A stretch of DNA of 64,000 nucleotides, taken from the NCBI GenBank assembly GCA_029204225.1, contig CM055101.1:40091961-40155960 (forward strand). Reading direction: 5' to 3'. Below the pieces are notes generated by a model. That model worked only from the letters and a program-made list of their open reading frames with translations, was not told the origin of the DNA and made no database searches. Shown piece by piece: positions 11,746 to 21,730 of the stretch. The DNA comes from Diphasiastrum complanatum (Eukaryota > Streptophyta > Lycopodiopsida > Lycopodiales > Lycopodiaceae). The position numbers and the translations under genes are program-made. How positions within the stretch are numbered: the stretch's first letter is position 1; the number at the start of each line of letters is the position of its first letter.

Positions 11746-12720
11746 AACTTGATTGATTTAACTTATGAATGAAATGAATTAATCTACTGATCTATTTATA
11801 GTTTTTAATGGCACAACCCTAATGGAATGCATCGTTATCCACCTGGTAGTTGCCACGTGGAGATAAGGGATTGGACCCGAAATATGTTATGGATAAGACT
11901 CCAAAACCAAATTTGATGAAGTCTTTATTTGGTAACCCTCGAATAATCATTTTAGGTTTGCTCGACACTGTGTTGACAATACATGTATTTCTGTAGACGG
12001 TCTCAAATCCTTCAACAATGTGAAGAAAATTGTAGAGTAGTTTCACATTACAAAATGATTGAAGGAATGAAATCCAACAACCAAGACTATATATGGCAAC
12101 AACTATGGTTACATAGATTGAAAATTGTGTGTAGCATAGGTTCAAGCTAAGTTTCCATCACTAGTTATCATCTAATCATTTTTTGGTTAGGTTTACCTCA
12201 ATCATGGTCTGATTAAAACAAATCCCAAGTTCACCCGAGTTTTACTTCAAATATTATCTAACTTCATAAGGTTTTCTTGTTCTAGGCTTAGATGCAAAAT
12301 GACCCTAGCTAGTTACGGAAAGCACTAATGTTGAATTTGCAAGAGATGGAGACTTTACTGTGTTTTTCATCAACTAAGTATTTGGAGGTACTTGAATGAC
12401 AAATATATGAGCAATTATGCAGATAAATCAAGTCGAGAGGAAGAATTAATGCTACACAAACTTATTTTGATGAGGGTACCTAATATAACATGTTCATTAT
12501 ATTAAAACATAGGAAGCACCTTATATGATGGGTGTGTGGAGAAAGAATTAGGCATATGATATATGGCTTATCATCAAGCTGATGGAAGGCTATGGATTCA
12601 AACCACAAAGATAGGTGAAAATCTCCTTTGACCAAGAGGACGGGTTTTGACATTCTATGAGTAAATCATCTACGAGTTTTGCGAGTTTTTCTTGTATCTT
12701 GCTTGCAAAATTTCATAGCA
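11746..12720. other. Unassigned, LTR-like AT-rich DNA
   Basis: The segment contains phrases typical of plant LTRs, such as CTATTTATAG at about 11790 and GCCACGTGGAGATAAGGGAT at about 11852, but no matching second copy in the window. No coding segment was recognised. Confidence 0.35.
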
Positions 12721-12729
12721 TGTGTCATG

Positions 12730-13287
12730 CTAGCAAATGTAGGCCTTTGGCACTTCTATGAAGTTAAGAGGTGCACTAGTTCCAGGTTTAAGTGGACAAT
12801 TCTTGTAACAGTGTCCATAACTGCATTCTCGGCAGAAGGATGTATATTGTCCCTTGTAGGGACATTCCACAATTATGTGTCCTTCGCCGCATCCATAGCA
12901 GCCGTAATTTCTTCCGCCTTGACACTGAGTTTGAGCTGCATAGGCCGCAACATATTCATTTATGGCAGGATCCATAAATGATTCATCTAGTCCGTACCAT
13001 TGCTGCTGCTCAGGTTGAGGTGGCATTTGCATCTCTGGTTCCATTGCTATCAGGTTTACATGGGCCACTTGTTGTTTGGCTGGCCCTGGTGGTGTAGGTA
13101 AGGCCATACGTTGTTGTTGATTCGGTGCACCATACCTTGGTGCCGCGTTGGGTGCCCCTTGATGGTAAAGATAAGAAGTCTGATAAGGACTTCTCTTCAG
13201 TTGAACAATCTGAAGGTTAAACGGGCAAAATGCCATATTGTGTGATGTTGCATTGCACAGAGGTTGAGAAATAGAAACTATTTTCAA
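12730..13287 (-). CDS. Gag-like protein with two shortened zinc knuckles
   Basis: An intact 185-residue frame. The first start codon on this strand that looks usable is near 13287, but the true N-terminus is uncertain. The first half is rich in Pro, Gln and Ala with a QPEQQQWYGLDE segment, as in disordered linkers. Two knuckles follow: CYGCGEGHIIVEC and CRECSYGHCYKNC. Both have spacing C-x2-C-x2-G-H-x4-C, one residue shorter than the retroviral C-x2-C-x3-G-H-x4-C. The end reads PLKPGTSAPLNFIEVPKAYIC. The layout resembles the nucleocapsid end of a retrotransposon Gag, but no protease or RT follows. It lies about 0.3 kb downstream, on the same strand, of the decayed DUF7869 gene. It may be part of that element, a separate gypsy gag fragment, or a domesticated gag; I cannot decide. 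Confidence 0.55.
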   Translation of the reverse strand: MKIVSISQPLCNATSHNMAFCPFNLQIVQLKRSPYQTSYLYHQGAPNAAPRYGAPNQQQRMALPTPPGPAKQQVAHVNLIAMEPEMQMPPQPEQQQWYGLDESFMDPAINEYVAAYAAQTQCQGGRNYGCYGCGEGHIIVECPYKGQYTSFCRECSYGHCYKNCPLKPGTSAPLNFIEVPKAYIC

Positions 13288-13519
13288 CCTTTACAATTTC
13301 GAAAAGTCGTTAAACTCTCTACATTACGATTCCTCATGGTCTTACAATACACATGCCATGGAATATGATTTACTTATAATAGGGTGACATGCCCACACCC
13401 TAGCATACAAAAAGTCGGCTTTCTACAAAATTGCCAAGCTGGATGTACAACTGAATTTACAAAAGGAATTACACGTCTTTTGGAGCCAAATTTGGCCTTG
13501 TTGCAGATTCGGAATCTGC

Positions 13520-16500
13520 CAACACTCACTAAATTAAATACATTACAAGTCCAATAATTATGGCGACAAATATTGTAACCAGGACTCTACAACTACAATG
13601 ATCATGAGCTCTACTCATCAATATCAACTGCACATTTATTGGATAATTTGGACAGGTATTCTTTGATGTGTGCCACTGATATTTCCGGAATAGATATTGA
13701 TTTTTCCATAGTATAGTCGTGTGCTTTAATTGTTTTTTTCGCCTTTGATCTCCATGCATAAACAAGTGTATCTACATCCATATATTGTGGTCCGTCGTTG
13801 TTCGGAATCCATTCTTTCTCTAAGCAATTTTTGTACAGCTCCGAGTTTCTAAACTTGTCTCTGGTTTCTACACCGTTGATTAGATTTTGGTTCATACCAT
13901 AAGGCTTTAAACTCTGTGGCCAAGCCTTCTAGCTCATTCTTCACTTCGACAACTTTTGCCAACCAAATAGGTATGGAACCCTCCACAACATCTTCATATG
14001 GAGGCCACATTGCAACGAACTTGTTCAACACAACTTCTCTACATGGGATGAATTCAACCAGAGGTGCATCAACTTTTCGCCCACAAAATCTTCGGGGTAA
14101 TAACTCTACATCCATTTCGACCTCATTGATCGAAGTTGATATAGATGAATCAAAAGTGGTTGGCAAGGATTGTGGCCAGAAAGCCTCTTGGCTATACATT
14201 GACCTTGATAACATTTTCTCTTTGGAAAGATTTTCGACAAGTTTTGTGTTTTCCACCACACTTGTATTCTGGAAACTTCTGGCTCATGAACCGCAAATAA
14301 TCAATAAAGGACATTATTCCTTTCATTTCATCTGGATCTAGATCCTTCGTGGATGCTAGAAAGATGGCTTCATCTTTTGAAGGTACACACTACAACAGTT
14401 TGAAAGGTTCACTCTTTGCATCCATCATTAGAATAGTATTTCCATTGCATGGTTGGCTCACCATTCATCATTTGAAAACAGAAATAGTGAGGATTGGTGT
14501 GTCCTTCTAAGCCGTCATTTGCTTGAGCAGTACAAGGATCTATAAATTGTTTCCAGTCTACCAGTCATTCCAGTATTTCTACTTCAGTGCTTTCGATACG
14601 ACCACCACCTATCTTTTCATCAATTCATGCTAGCATATCTGGCATTGTGTGAACTGATTTGTGCTAGCATTTTGGACTTCAAAGCCCTGAAATGACATTG
14701 AAAACCTGATCTATGTCTTCATGTGTGTGGCCAACCAAAAGAAATCCCATTTCTACTTTTTGGAAGATGTTATGTGTCACTAACATACAACAAAGACCAA
14801 AAATAAATTTATTCTTGTTCTCTCTCCAACAATTGTCAGCTTGAATATCTAAGATCGGCAGTAAATTACCACATGATGCTTGTACCTTTCTTATTGCTCA
14901 CATTATTGATGTGGCAACTTGATTGCTATCATGAGCATGCAAGTATCAATCCAAACATCACAGAGCAACTTGAATCCATGAACCAATACCCCACAAACAT
15001 GTGTTTTCAAGAATCGATTCTCCTCTAACCTGGGAGGAGTCTTATTGAAACAGGGTAATGTTGTTGTATTTTGATCCATTCCATCAATGATAAGACACAA
15101 AGACTGCTCAGGATGGGATCTTGACTCTCCTTTCCAATATGCATACAATTTTCTGGAATCGAAAACATAATGTAGATGACGACCTTTCAATGCAATATAG
15201 CGATCATGCATCCTAGCGTCAGGCGTTGTCTCTATTGCATTTTTAAGGTTGTCACATGTTTTGCATTTGACATTCTTTGTCTTGTTGGAGTCTTGACATG
15301 TCCAAACTCTTGTTTCCACATCTTGTACAGTGTGGATCTTGAAACTTCAGAAATACACGTATCTTTAAGATAGGTTTGAAGCGGAATTTGGGTTCCTTCA
15401 AAATATCAAACATTGCGCTTAACATTTCTCGTCTATGAAAAAAACATTTGAACATCTGCAATAACTGATTATGCTTGTCAGCTCCTCATTTTCTCCACAC
15501 AGCCCAACGGGGTTGGCTCAGTTGGTTAGCTTGACATCCAAAGTTTCTTTGGTCTCAGGTTCGAGCCTCCCCTTGGAAACCAAGAAGCATTTTCTCCACA
15601 CACCTAGTCACAAGTCTTCACATTCTTTGTAGGTGATTTGTCGATGCACAACTTACTACAACATGGTTGCATCAATGTTTCCCTTATATTTTCTGACGCT
15701 AAAACATATTCTGCTTTTTTTGGTGCAACAGAAGCAAGCACACGCTTTCTTTTGAAACTCTGAGGAGTTCCAAAGGATGTTGGACATACTTGAGGCTCTC
15801 TTTGTAATTCTTATGTTGCTTGTGTAATGAATTCATCAAATTCGAATTCCGAAAAATCTGAATTACGACAGGTGGATGCATTTGCACTTGCCAAAATTGA
15901 CGAATTTGGTGTACGTTTGAAAATGACATCTTTTATTTTTGTTGTTATCAACAGCCTCTCCAACATCCTTCACACGTGTAAGAATATCCGAGTTGTTAGC
16001 TGATGCAGATGTATTACAAGTAACCACATCCTCGACATCCGTTAAAATATCTGAATTACACATTGATCTTGACATATTACGACTATGAGAAATATCTTCG
16101 ATTCTTGTCAAGATATCCGAGTTATAGTTATTTGTCAATGACCTTGTTGGATTGCAGTTGACTGATCTATTTTCGACATCTTCTACAACACTTACATAAT
16201 TTGAATTATATACTGATCTTGTCGAAGTGTTTTGGATGCTACCCCTTTTTGAACCACTAGGCTAGTGGGCCAACAATTTATTGATGTTGCTCCTTTTTGA
16301 ACCATTAGAATAATATGTAAAGCACTCACTTAATGGTTCAGTAAACGATACATGTTTTCTCTTTTTAGAGTGCAAAGACAGTTTTGACAAACACCAAATC
16401 ATTGTTTGGTTTTGTTTGTAGAAAGGGTCTCTGTCATCTGCCATGGCATTCGCAATATCTCCTTCTATTGTAATTGAAGTCAACTTCACGATAACAAGCA

Positions 16501-16567
16501 CACTTTTTTCACTAGGATAGTAGCCTTTGAATTTAGCAGTGTAAACTACTACCCCTTGAAAATCCAT
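13520..16567 (-). pseudogene. Decayed DUF7869-type (RNase H-like, transposase-related) gene
   Basis: This reads leftward from about 16567. The N-terminal part (16567 to 15863) is one frame broken by a single TAG at 16262-16264. It contains three copies of an NSDILT(R/D)(I/V)(E/K)D motif near 15960-16130. A segment VSRSTLYKMWKQEF lies near 15310. The diagnostic core follows in shifting frames: LIIDGMDQ (about 15070-15100), QADNCWRENKNKFIFG (14790-14850) and FLLVGHTHEDIDQVF (about 14710-14760). I know these motifs from DUF7869 proteins, whose DGMDQ / DNC..REN / GHTHEDIDQ pattern suggests an RNase H-like nuclease. The C-terminal part (14259 to 13611, one frameshift near 13890) has PIWLAKVVEV, FKALWYEP and EWIPNNDGP, typical of the family's tail. 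Several stops and frameshifts make it non-functional. A SINE interrupts it at 15502-15587. No terminal repeats were found. Confidence 0.75.
15487..15602 (+). mobile_element. tRNA-derived SINE with perfect 15-bp target duplication
   Basis: The insert is 15502-15587 (86 bp), flanked by exact copies of CATTTTCTCCACACA at 15487-15501 and 15588-15602. It has a pol III box A (TGGCTCAGTTGGTTAG, 15514-15529) and box B (GGTTCGAGCC, 15558-15567) at tRNA-like spacing. The anticodon arm is degenerate (AAAGTTTCTTT) and the 3' acceptor side does not pair properly. The tail is GGAAACCAAGAAG rather than poly(A). It sits inside the decayed DUF7869 gene. It could be a very short SINE or a retroposed tRNA pseudogene; the target duplication shows that it retroposed. 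Confidence 0.85.
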
Positions 16568-17119
16568 ACAATAGGTTTGGAGAAGCCTTTTTAATTTTAA
16601 AAATTTTACTTTCTAATACCAATTTACTATTATTTTGTCAAGTATAAGACACTTCACACCTAGTTAGATAAAAAAGGGTTCATAAGAATCTAGTTTATGT
16701 CAACCGACATAATTTAGATCAGTTGTCCTTTCACAAAAATCCAAAATTGTATTATGCTCCACATTTTGTGTACTATGGGCATACATGCTATTAAATCCTG
16801 GCAAAATTTTAGCAAACCAAGACAAAGTGTCAAGAATAGCCGCATGTAGCAAGCTGACATGAAAAACTTCACATGCCTTGGCAACCAAAGGTTGCTAAAG
16901 ACGATAGATAGTTAGGCTAATATGGTGGCATATATGAAGAGGCACGCAAAAACGTGACACTAACAAAATGATGTTGAGCAAAGTGCAAGCGTAATGAAAC
17001 CATAGCAACCTCGTGAAACTCAATATGGCGATGATGTCGATCTCCATAAGACCTATGCCACTGTTGTATCTTCTATAAATGGATAGTAGTACAATCAATA
17101 ACATGACGTACATATGATA
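16568..17119. other. Unassigned
   Basis: Minus-strand frames are open for 60-70 codons but carry no motif I recognise. This may be more of the gypsy remnant to the right. Confidence 0.3.
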
Positions 17120-17900
17120 GAAAAAGAAGCAACTATCATTGGAGCATCATCAGGTGGGAGAGGTATGTCTAGAAGGAGTAGAGAGTAACTATGGTCTAGA
17201 AGAAATGGATAAATGTTTGTACTAAAATTTTAAAAATTGTTATAGCTATAGTCAACCAAACATAAGTGCTGATCCCAATCTTTACTAATAGGAGAAGCAA
17301 AATGATGTAGATAATCCTCAAGTATGCAATTAAGAATCTCATATTGTCCATAAGTAGAAGAATGAGAAGCAGTATCTATGAGAACTAGAATATCTAAAAT
17401 ATGCATCAACTATGTCCAAAAGGTAGAGGTAAACTTACAATCCCGATCAATGAGGATAGAGTGAGATAAACAAACCATGTAGATGAAAGATCTAAAAAAT
17501 AAATATGTGAGTGCACTACGCTGCAGTAGTACTACACCTTGATTGAAATAAAATGAAATTATTTTGAAAACATGTCCACAACAACCAAACAATAATTGTG
17601 ACCATACTAGGTACAGGGTAAGCCAAAGATAAAGTCCATGGATATATCGGCCCATTGGTGATGAGAGATAGGCCAATATTGTAAGAGTCCAGTAGATTTA
17701 GCTCAATAGTACTTGTTGCAAAGAAAGAAATAACACTAAAGAGAAGTGTAGTGATGTCAAACTTCACGAAAGACCAATAAAAATAGTCACAAATACGATC
17801 TAAAATCTTTTGAAAACCAAGTGGCCGCCAACAGGAGAGGAATAAACGTCATGAAATAGTTTAGAACAAAGGTCAAATGTTGCGTCCATGACCGATTCAA
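17120..17900 (-). pseudogene. Ty3/gypsy integrase-region remnant
   Basis: On the minus strand, broken frames give a GLLQYWPISHHQWADISMDF-like integrase start (near 17640-17690), then VVVDMFSK, then a decayed C-terminal part. The DNA aligns by eye with the better gypsy copy at 43690-45560: both contain GGAGCATCATCAGGTGG-like, TGATCCCAATCTTT-like and CTGCTTCTCATTCTTC-like blocks in the same order. Neither LTRs nor RT are attached. Confidence 0.7.
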
Positions 17901-18950
17901 AGGATTTGGAATAATTATTGACGTGGATATTTGGTACTCCAGTCTACAAGTTTATTAGTTATGCCTTGCCATTCCGGAGTAGGCCATAAATGTACCTAAT
18001 AACCTTGTGAGGGCCTAAGCATACCCATTAAGACATGTGGAGCTAGTGCATGGTGTCTGACGGCTTTAGATGTATGTTAAGGAAATCAAAAGCACTTGGA
18101 TGATATTTAGGATCCTATAGAGAACATTCCTAGGCCCTAGGGACTTGTATATACTTGTAGGAACTCAACCTACACCTCACCTATTTTCTTGTTTCTAGCT
18201 GTCAAGAATCCTCTCCTCTCATGTATTTAGTCATTGTGCCTCGAGGGTGAAGCTGATTGGGGTTTGCCTCTCAGTTTCTAGTTGGGTGAGTAATTTGACT
18301 CCACAATAGTCCATTTGGTGCATGCAACGGGATCTAGAGGATCTTCACTTGGCGATCATTTCAATGGTTTCATAGCTTGGCTTTGCATCGAATAGAAAGT
18401 GGAGATACTTTTTGCTTTTTTATAACTTTTTGGTAATATCATCTTGTTTTTTTCTTCCTAGTGGTGGAATTGACCTCCAAATAAGTGGCTTCTCTGATTC
18501 ATGATTGCTTTTAGCCTAATGATTAGTGTAATGAAATTTTTCCATGGACATAATTGCAAATCATTCGATTTTTGAGAGTTTTTTTTACTAGTATTCATTG
18601 TTTTAGCTTGAAATTTGATCGAATCTATTCTATGCCAATAATTTTCAGGATTTTACTTGTTTTTTTTCAGTCAATATGACAGGTTCTAATGATTGCATAC
18701 CAAAAATATGGTCAATATCGGATTGCGATTTTATTTTGGTCAAAAAATTGATGATTTTGGCTAGAATTGACCAGTAAGATTCAATATTGGGTATAATTAG
18801 AACCTTTTGTACTTACATGTTAGTTAATTATAGTATTTAGGGTTTGGTTGCACTTTCATATGGATTTGATCCATCAAAACATGTCGAAAATGTCAAAATT
18901 TGATTTAGAAAACATGTTATTTTGAGTGGTTTTTTCATTTTTTTGGAGAG
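17901..18950. other. Unassigned, AT-rich
   Basis: Possibly LTR or intron-like repeat DNA. Long T-rich runs on the plus strand and no conserved frame. No second copy was noticed in the window. Confidence 0.35.
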
Positions 18951-19320
18951 TTTGACTCACTCAGTAGTCTTTCCCGTATGAAGTGATAGTGAATCTCGAT
19001 GTGTTTGGTCCTTGTGTGAAACATCAGAATCTTTGCTAGCTGAATGCCACTCCGACTGTCTTCTGTTGTGGATAAAGCAATTGTACTTTGCTTCTCACTA
19101 GACCAAGAAACGCATTTGCCACAAAACTGGAATACATACTATGTGGTAAATCTATGATCACCACAATCACCTCCCCAATCCACATCCACATAGCCACAAA
19201 CTCAGGTAAATCTTCATGCTTTCTATACACCAAGCCATAATCAGAAGTGCCTTTGACATATGGCAAAATGCATTTGGCTGCCTTCCAATGCGTTTTCATA
19301 GGTGCTGCCATAAACTGACT
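18950..19320 (-). pseudogene. Copia RNase H-region remnant
   Basis: Reading leftward from 19311: THWKAAKCILPYVKGTSDYG, then by frameshift EFVGYVDVDWGGD, then CVSWSSEKQSTIALSTTE, then RTKHIEIHYHFIRE. These are the consecutive landmarks of the copia RT tail and RNase H domain. At least two frameshifts are present and no other domain is attached. Confidence 0.85.
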
Positions 19321-19391
19321 TACAATACCAACATCATAGCATATGAATCATTCGGGTTCATCACATTTTATGAGTACTGTACACTATGTAA

Positions 19392-19393
<2 letters not shown>

Positions 19394-19423
<30 letters not shown>
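19394..19423. repeat. (AC)n microsatellite
   Basis: About 15 AC units. Confidence 0.95.
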
Positions 19424-19426
<3 letters not shown>

Positions 19427-19739
19427 ACGACAACCCTGCAGTCTTACCCTATGGAGTTGAAATGTCTGCGCAATAATCAACTGAAGCAGAAGCAGGATTG
19501 ACTATATTCTCTTCGTTCAAGGAACTCGACTACATTCTATTCGTTCTCCCACAAACTCGAAGTCTTCAGTTTGAGATCCAGGTCATCCACCTGCCCCGTC
19601 AGACGCATACCACGTCACATTTCACTTTAGTACCTGCACTGTTTCACGCTCGTTGCCTACGTAGTCATTATAACTGCCTCATGTACGTACATATATACAT
19701 AATGGCAACTCACAAAAATGATGGAGTCAATATGTGATG

Positions 19740-20265
19740 AATGCATGTAAGTGGAGAAGAGTAAAATTGAGTTCCTGTGCGAACAAAATTGTGTCTTCAT
19801 TATCTGATTCCATAGGATCAGAGATTTTAGAGAGAGTGAAATCCATTCAGAGAATAGAGATAGTTATTTAATTTGTAACTAGCTACATAAGATCACTGCA
19901 CATAGTGTAACATTACTGTGAACCATTCTTGGGCATAGAATTGTGATCTGATCGTTGTACTTACAACTGCTTAATTCAGATTCTCTATTTTTCTTATGTG
20001 TATTACACTATGAATGCTTTTTGATAGTTTTCTTTCTCAGTAGATGCTCACTCAATCCAGAATGTCTATTATTTGAAGGTAGCGTGGCTGTCTTAGACGT
20101 CTGATTGTTCGTTTGTTCATAGTTGTCTTTGACACCTACAAGACATCTCTCCATTCATTATAAATTAATGCTTATGCTGTAATTTTGGTAAAGATCTTGA
20201 AAAGTTCTCGATGTTGGAGTTGTGTCTCTTCTTCTGCTCCTAATTTATTCAAGAGCACCCCAACA
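19740..20265 (+). repeat. Probable 5' LTR of the copia element at 20.3 kb
   Basis: The segment ends ...CCAACA at 20265, three bases before the primer-binding site TGGCATCAGAGC at 20269-20280. The 5' limit is a guess because the matching 3' LTR is not in the window. Confidence 0.4.
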
Positions 20266-20268
20266 GAG

Positions 20269-21730
20269 TGGCATCAGAGCCTTAGTTCCAAACTAGTATT
20301 AGTATACAAAATTGTTTACTATACTTAGATCATTCATCATGGAAGGAACATCTTCAAAAACTCGCCTGATCAATAAATTTAACGGTGATGACTTCCACAT
20401 GTGGAAGTTCAAAATGAAGATGATACTCACATAACTTCAATGGTTCAATAGCCAAACCGGTTGAACCTGACATGCTGACCACCTGGGAAGCTAAAAATGG
20501 CAGAGCTCTTGCCATTGTATCTCTGAATCTGGATCTGAATCTGCCAGAACCTCTCAAGAAGAACCAACTCTGTTAATGATACAAGATTTACCCATTAGAG
20601 ATGCCATGGATTGGTATTTCGATTTTGGTGCTTCCCAACACATGACTTCGAAGTATGTCTACTTTGGTGACTCAAGTGCACTAGAGAATGGAGGCAAGGG
20701 GTCTATACGTTTCTATCTTCCTAATGGTAAGCTGACCTTGCTCAAGAATGTACTATACATACCCAGATTGACCAAAAAAATATTGTTAGTCAGCAAGTTT
20801 ACTGATCAGGTCTGCAAAGCCTCGTTTGATTCAAAGCAGTGTACCATTCTGGACAAGCATGACAAAGAAATCTTCTCGGAAAATAGAGAAGGTAACCTAT
20901 ACGTTCTGGGTCACGAATATGCACTTTTCTCAAATGTGAGTACTTCAAATGCCCAATTATGGCATCAAAGACTATGACATCTAAACATGAGGTCAATTTT
21001 GTATATGCATCATAATTCTATGGTCAAGGACCTAAACCTTTATGCTCACTCCACCGACATATGACATGTCTATAATGAGATGTGCTTACTAGACAAACAA
21101 CCTAGATCAAGATTTCCAAAGAGACAAGCCAGTAGAGCTAAGTCCATTCTAGAATTAATACATAGTAATCTGTGCGGCCCTATGAATATTCCCTCTCTGG
21201 GTTCTGCACTACATTTTCTCACTTTTATTGATGATTATTCTAGATTTACCAGCATCATGTTCATTAAGAATAAGTATGAGGCTTTTAACTATTTCAAAGA
21301 CTTCAAACAGTTTGCTGACACACAGATTGGTCAACAACTCAAGACCATTCGAACAGATAGTGGTGGAGAGTTTCTGTCAAATGAAATGTTTGACTATCTG
21401 ACATCATTCGGCATTCATCATCAGTTCACCACCAGCTACACGCCACAACAGAATGGAGTAGCCGAAAGGAAGAACCAAACACTACTGAATGCAGCACGAC
21501 TTATGATGTCAAATGCTCAGCTCACCAAAGAATTTTGGGTTGAAGCTATTTCAACAGCTTGCTATCTACAGAATTATTCGAGTACCAAAGTAGTCGACTC
21601 AAAGACACCCTTCGAAACTTTCTATGGGCTACAAACCAAGTCTACGACACCTCCAAGTGTTTGTCTATCTTTGCTATGTACACATTCCCTCTGATCTGAG
21701 AAAGAAACTTGACCCTGTTAGTTGCAAGAT
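20269..21730 (+). pseudogene. Copia retrotransposon, 5' half, truncated by a gypsy insertion
   Basis: A Met-type primer site (20269-20280) is followed by a gag start at 20339 (MEGTSSKTRLINKFNGDD..., then FHMWKFKM), which stops after about 30 codons. Most of gag is deleted. A frame from 20576 to 20977 holds a protease-like WYFDFGASQHMTS, where the usual D-S-G is D-F-G, and a GAG-pre-integrase segment ending in LWHQRL. The integrase frame (21080-21694) has HSNLCGPM, where the first catalytic Asp is Asn, then an intact IRTDSGGEF and TPQQNGVAERKNQ. In the next frame, HIPSDLRKKLDPVSCK continues up to 21730, where the gypsy LTR begins abruptly. The RT half is not found on the far side of the gypsy element. 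Confidence 0.85.

Noticed and set aside
12679..12981. Plus-strand ORF with hydrophobic segments
   Set aside because: It is the antisense of the zinc-knuckle ORF, whose composition and motifs make the minus strand the coding one.
15502..15587. Functional tRNA gene on the plus strand
   Set aside because: Boxes A and B are present, but the anticodon arm is degenerate, the acceptor stem does not pair, and a 15-bp target duplication shows that it is a retroposed copy.
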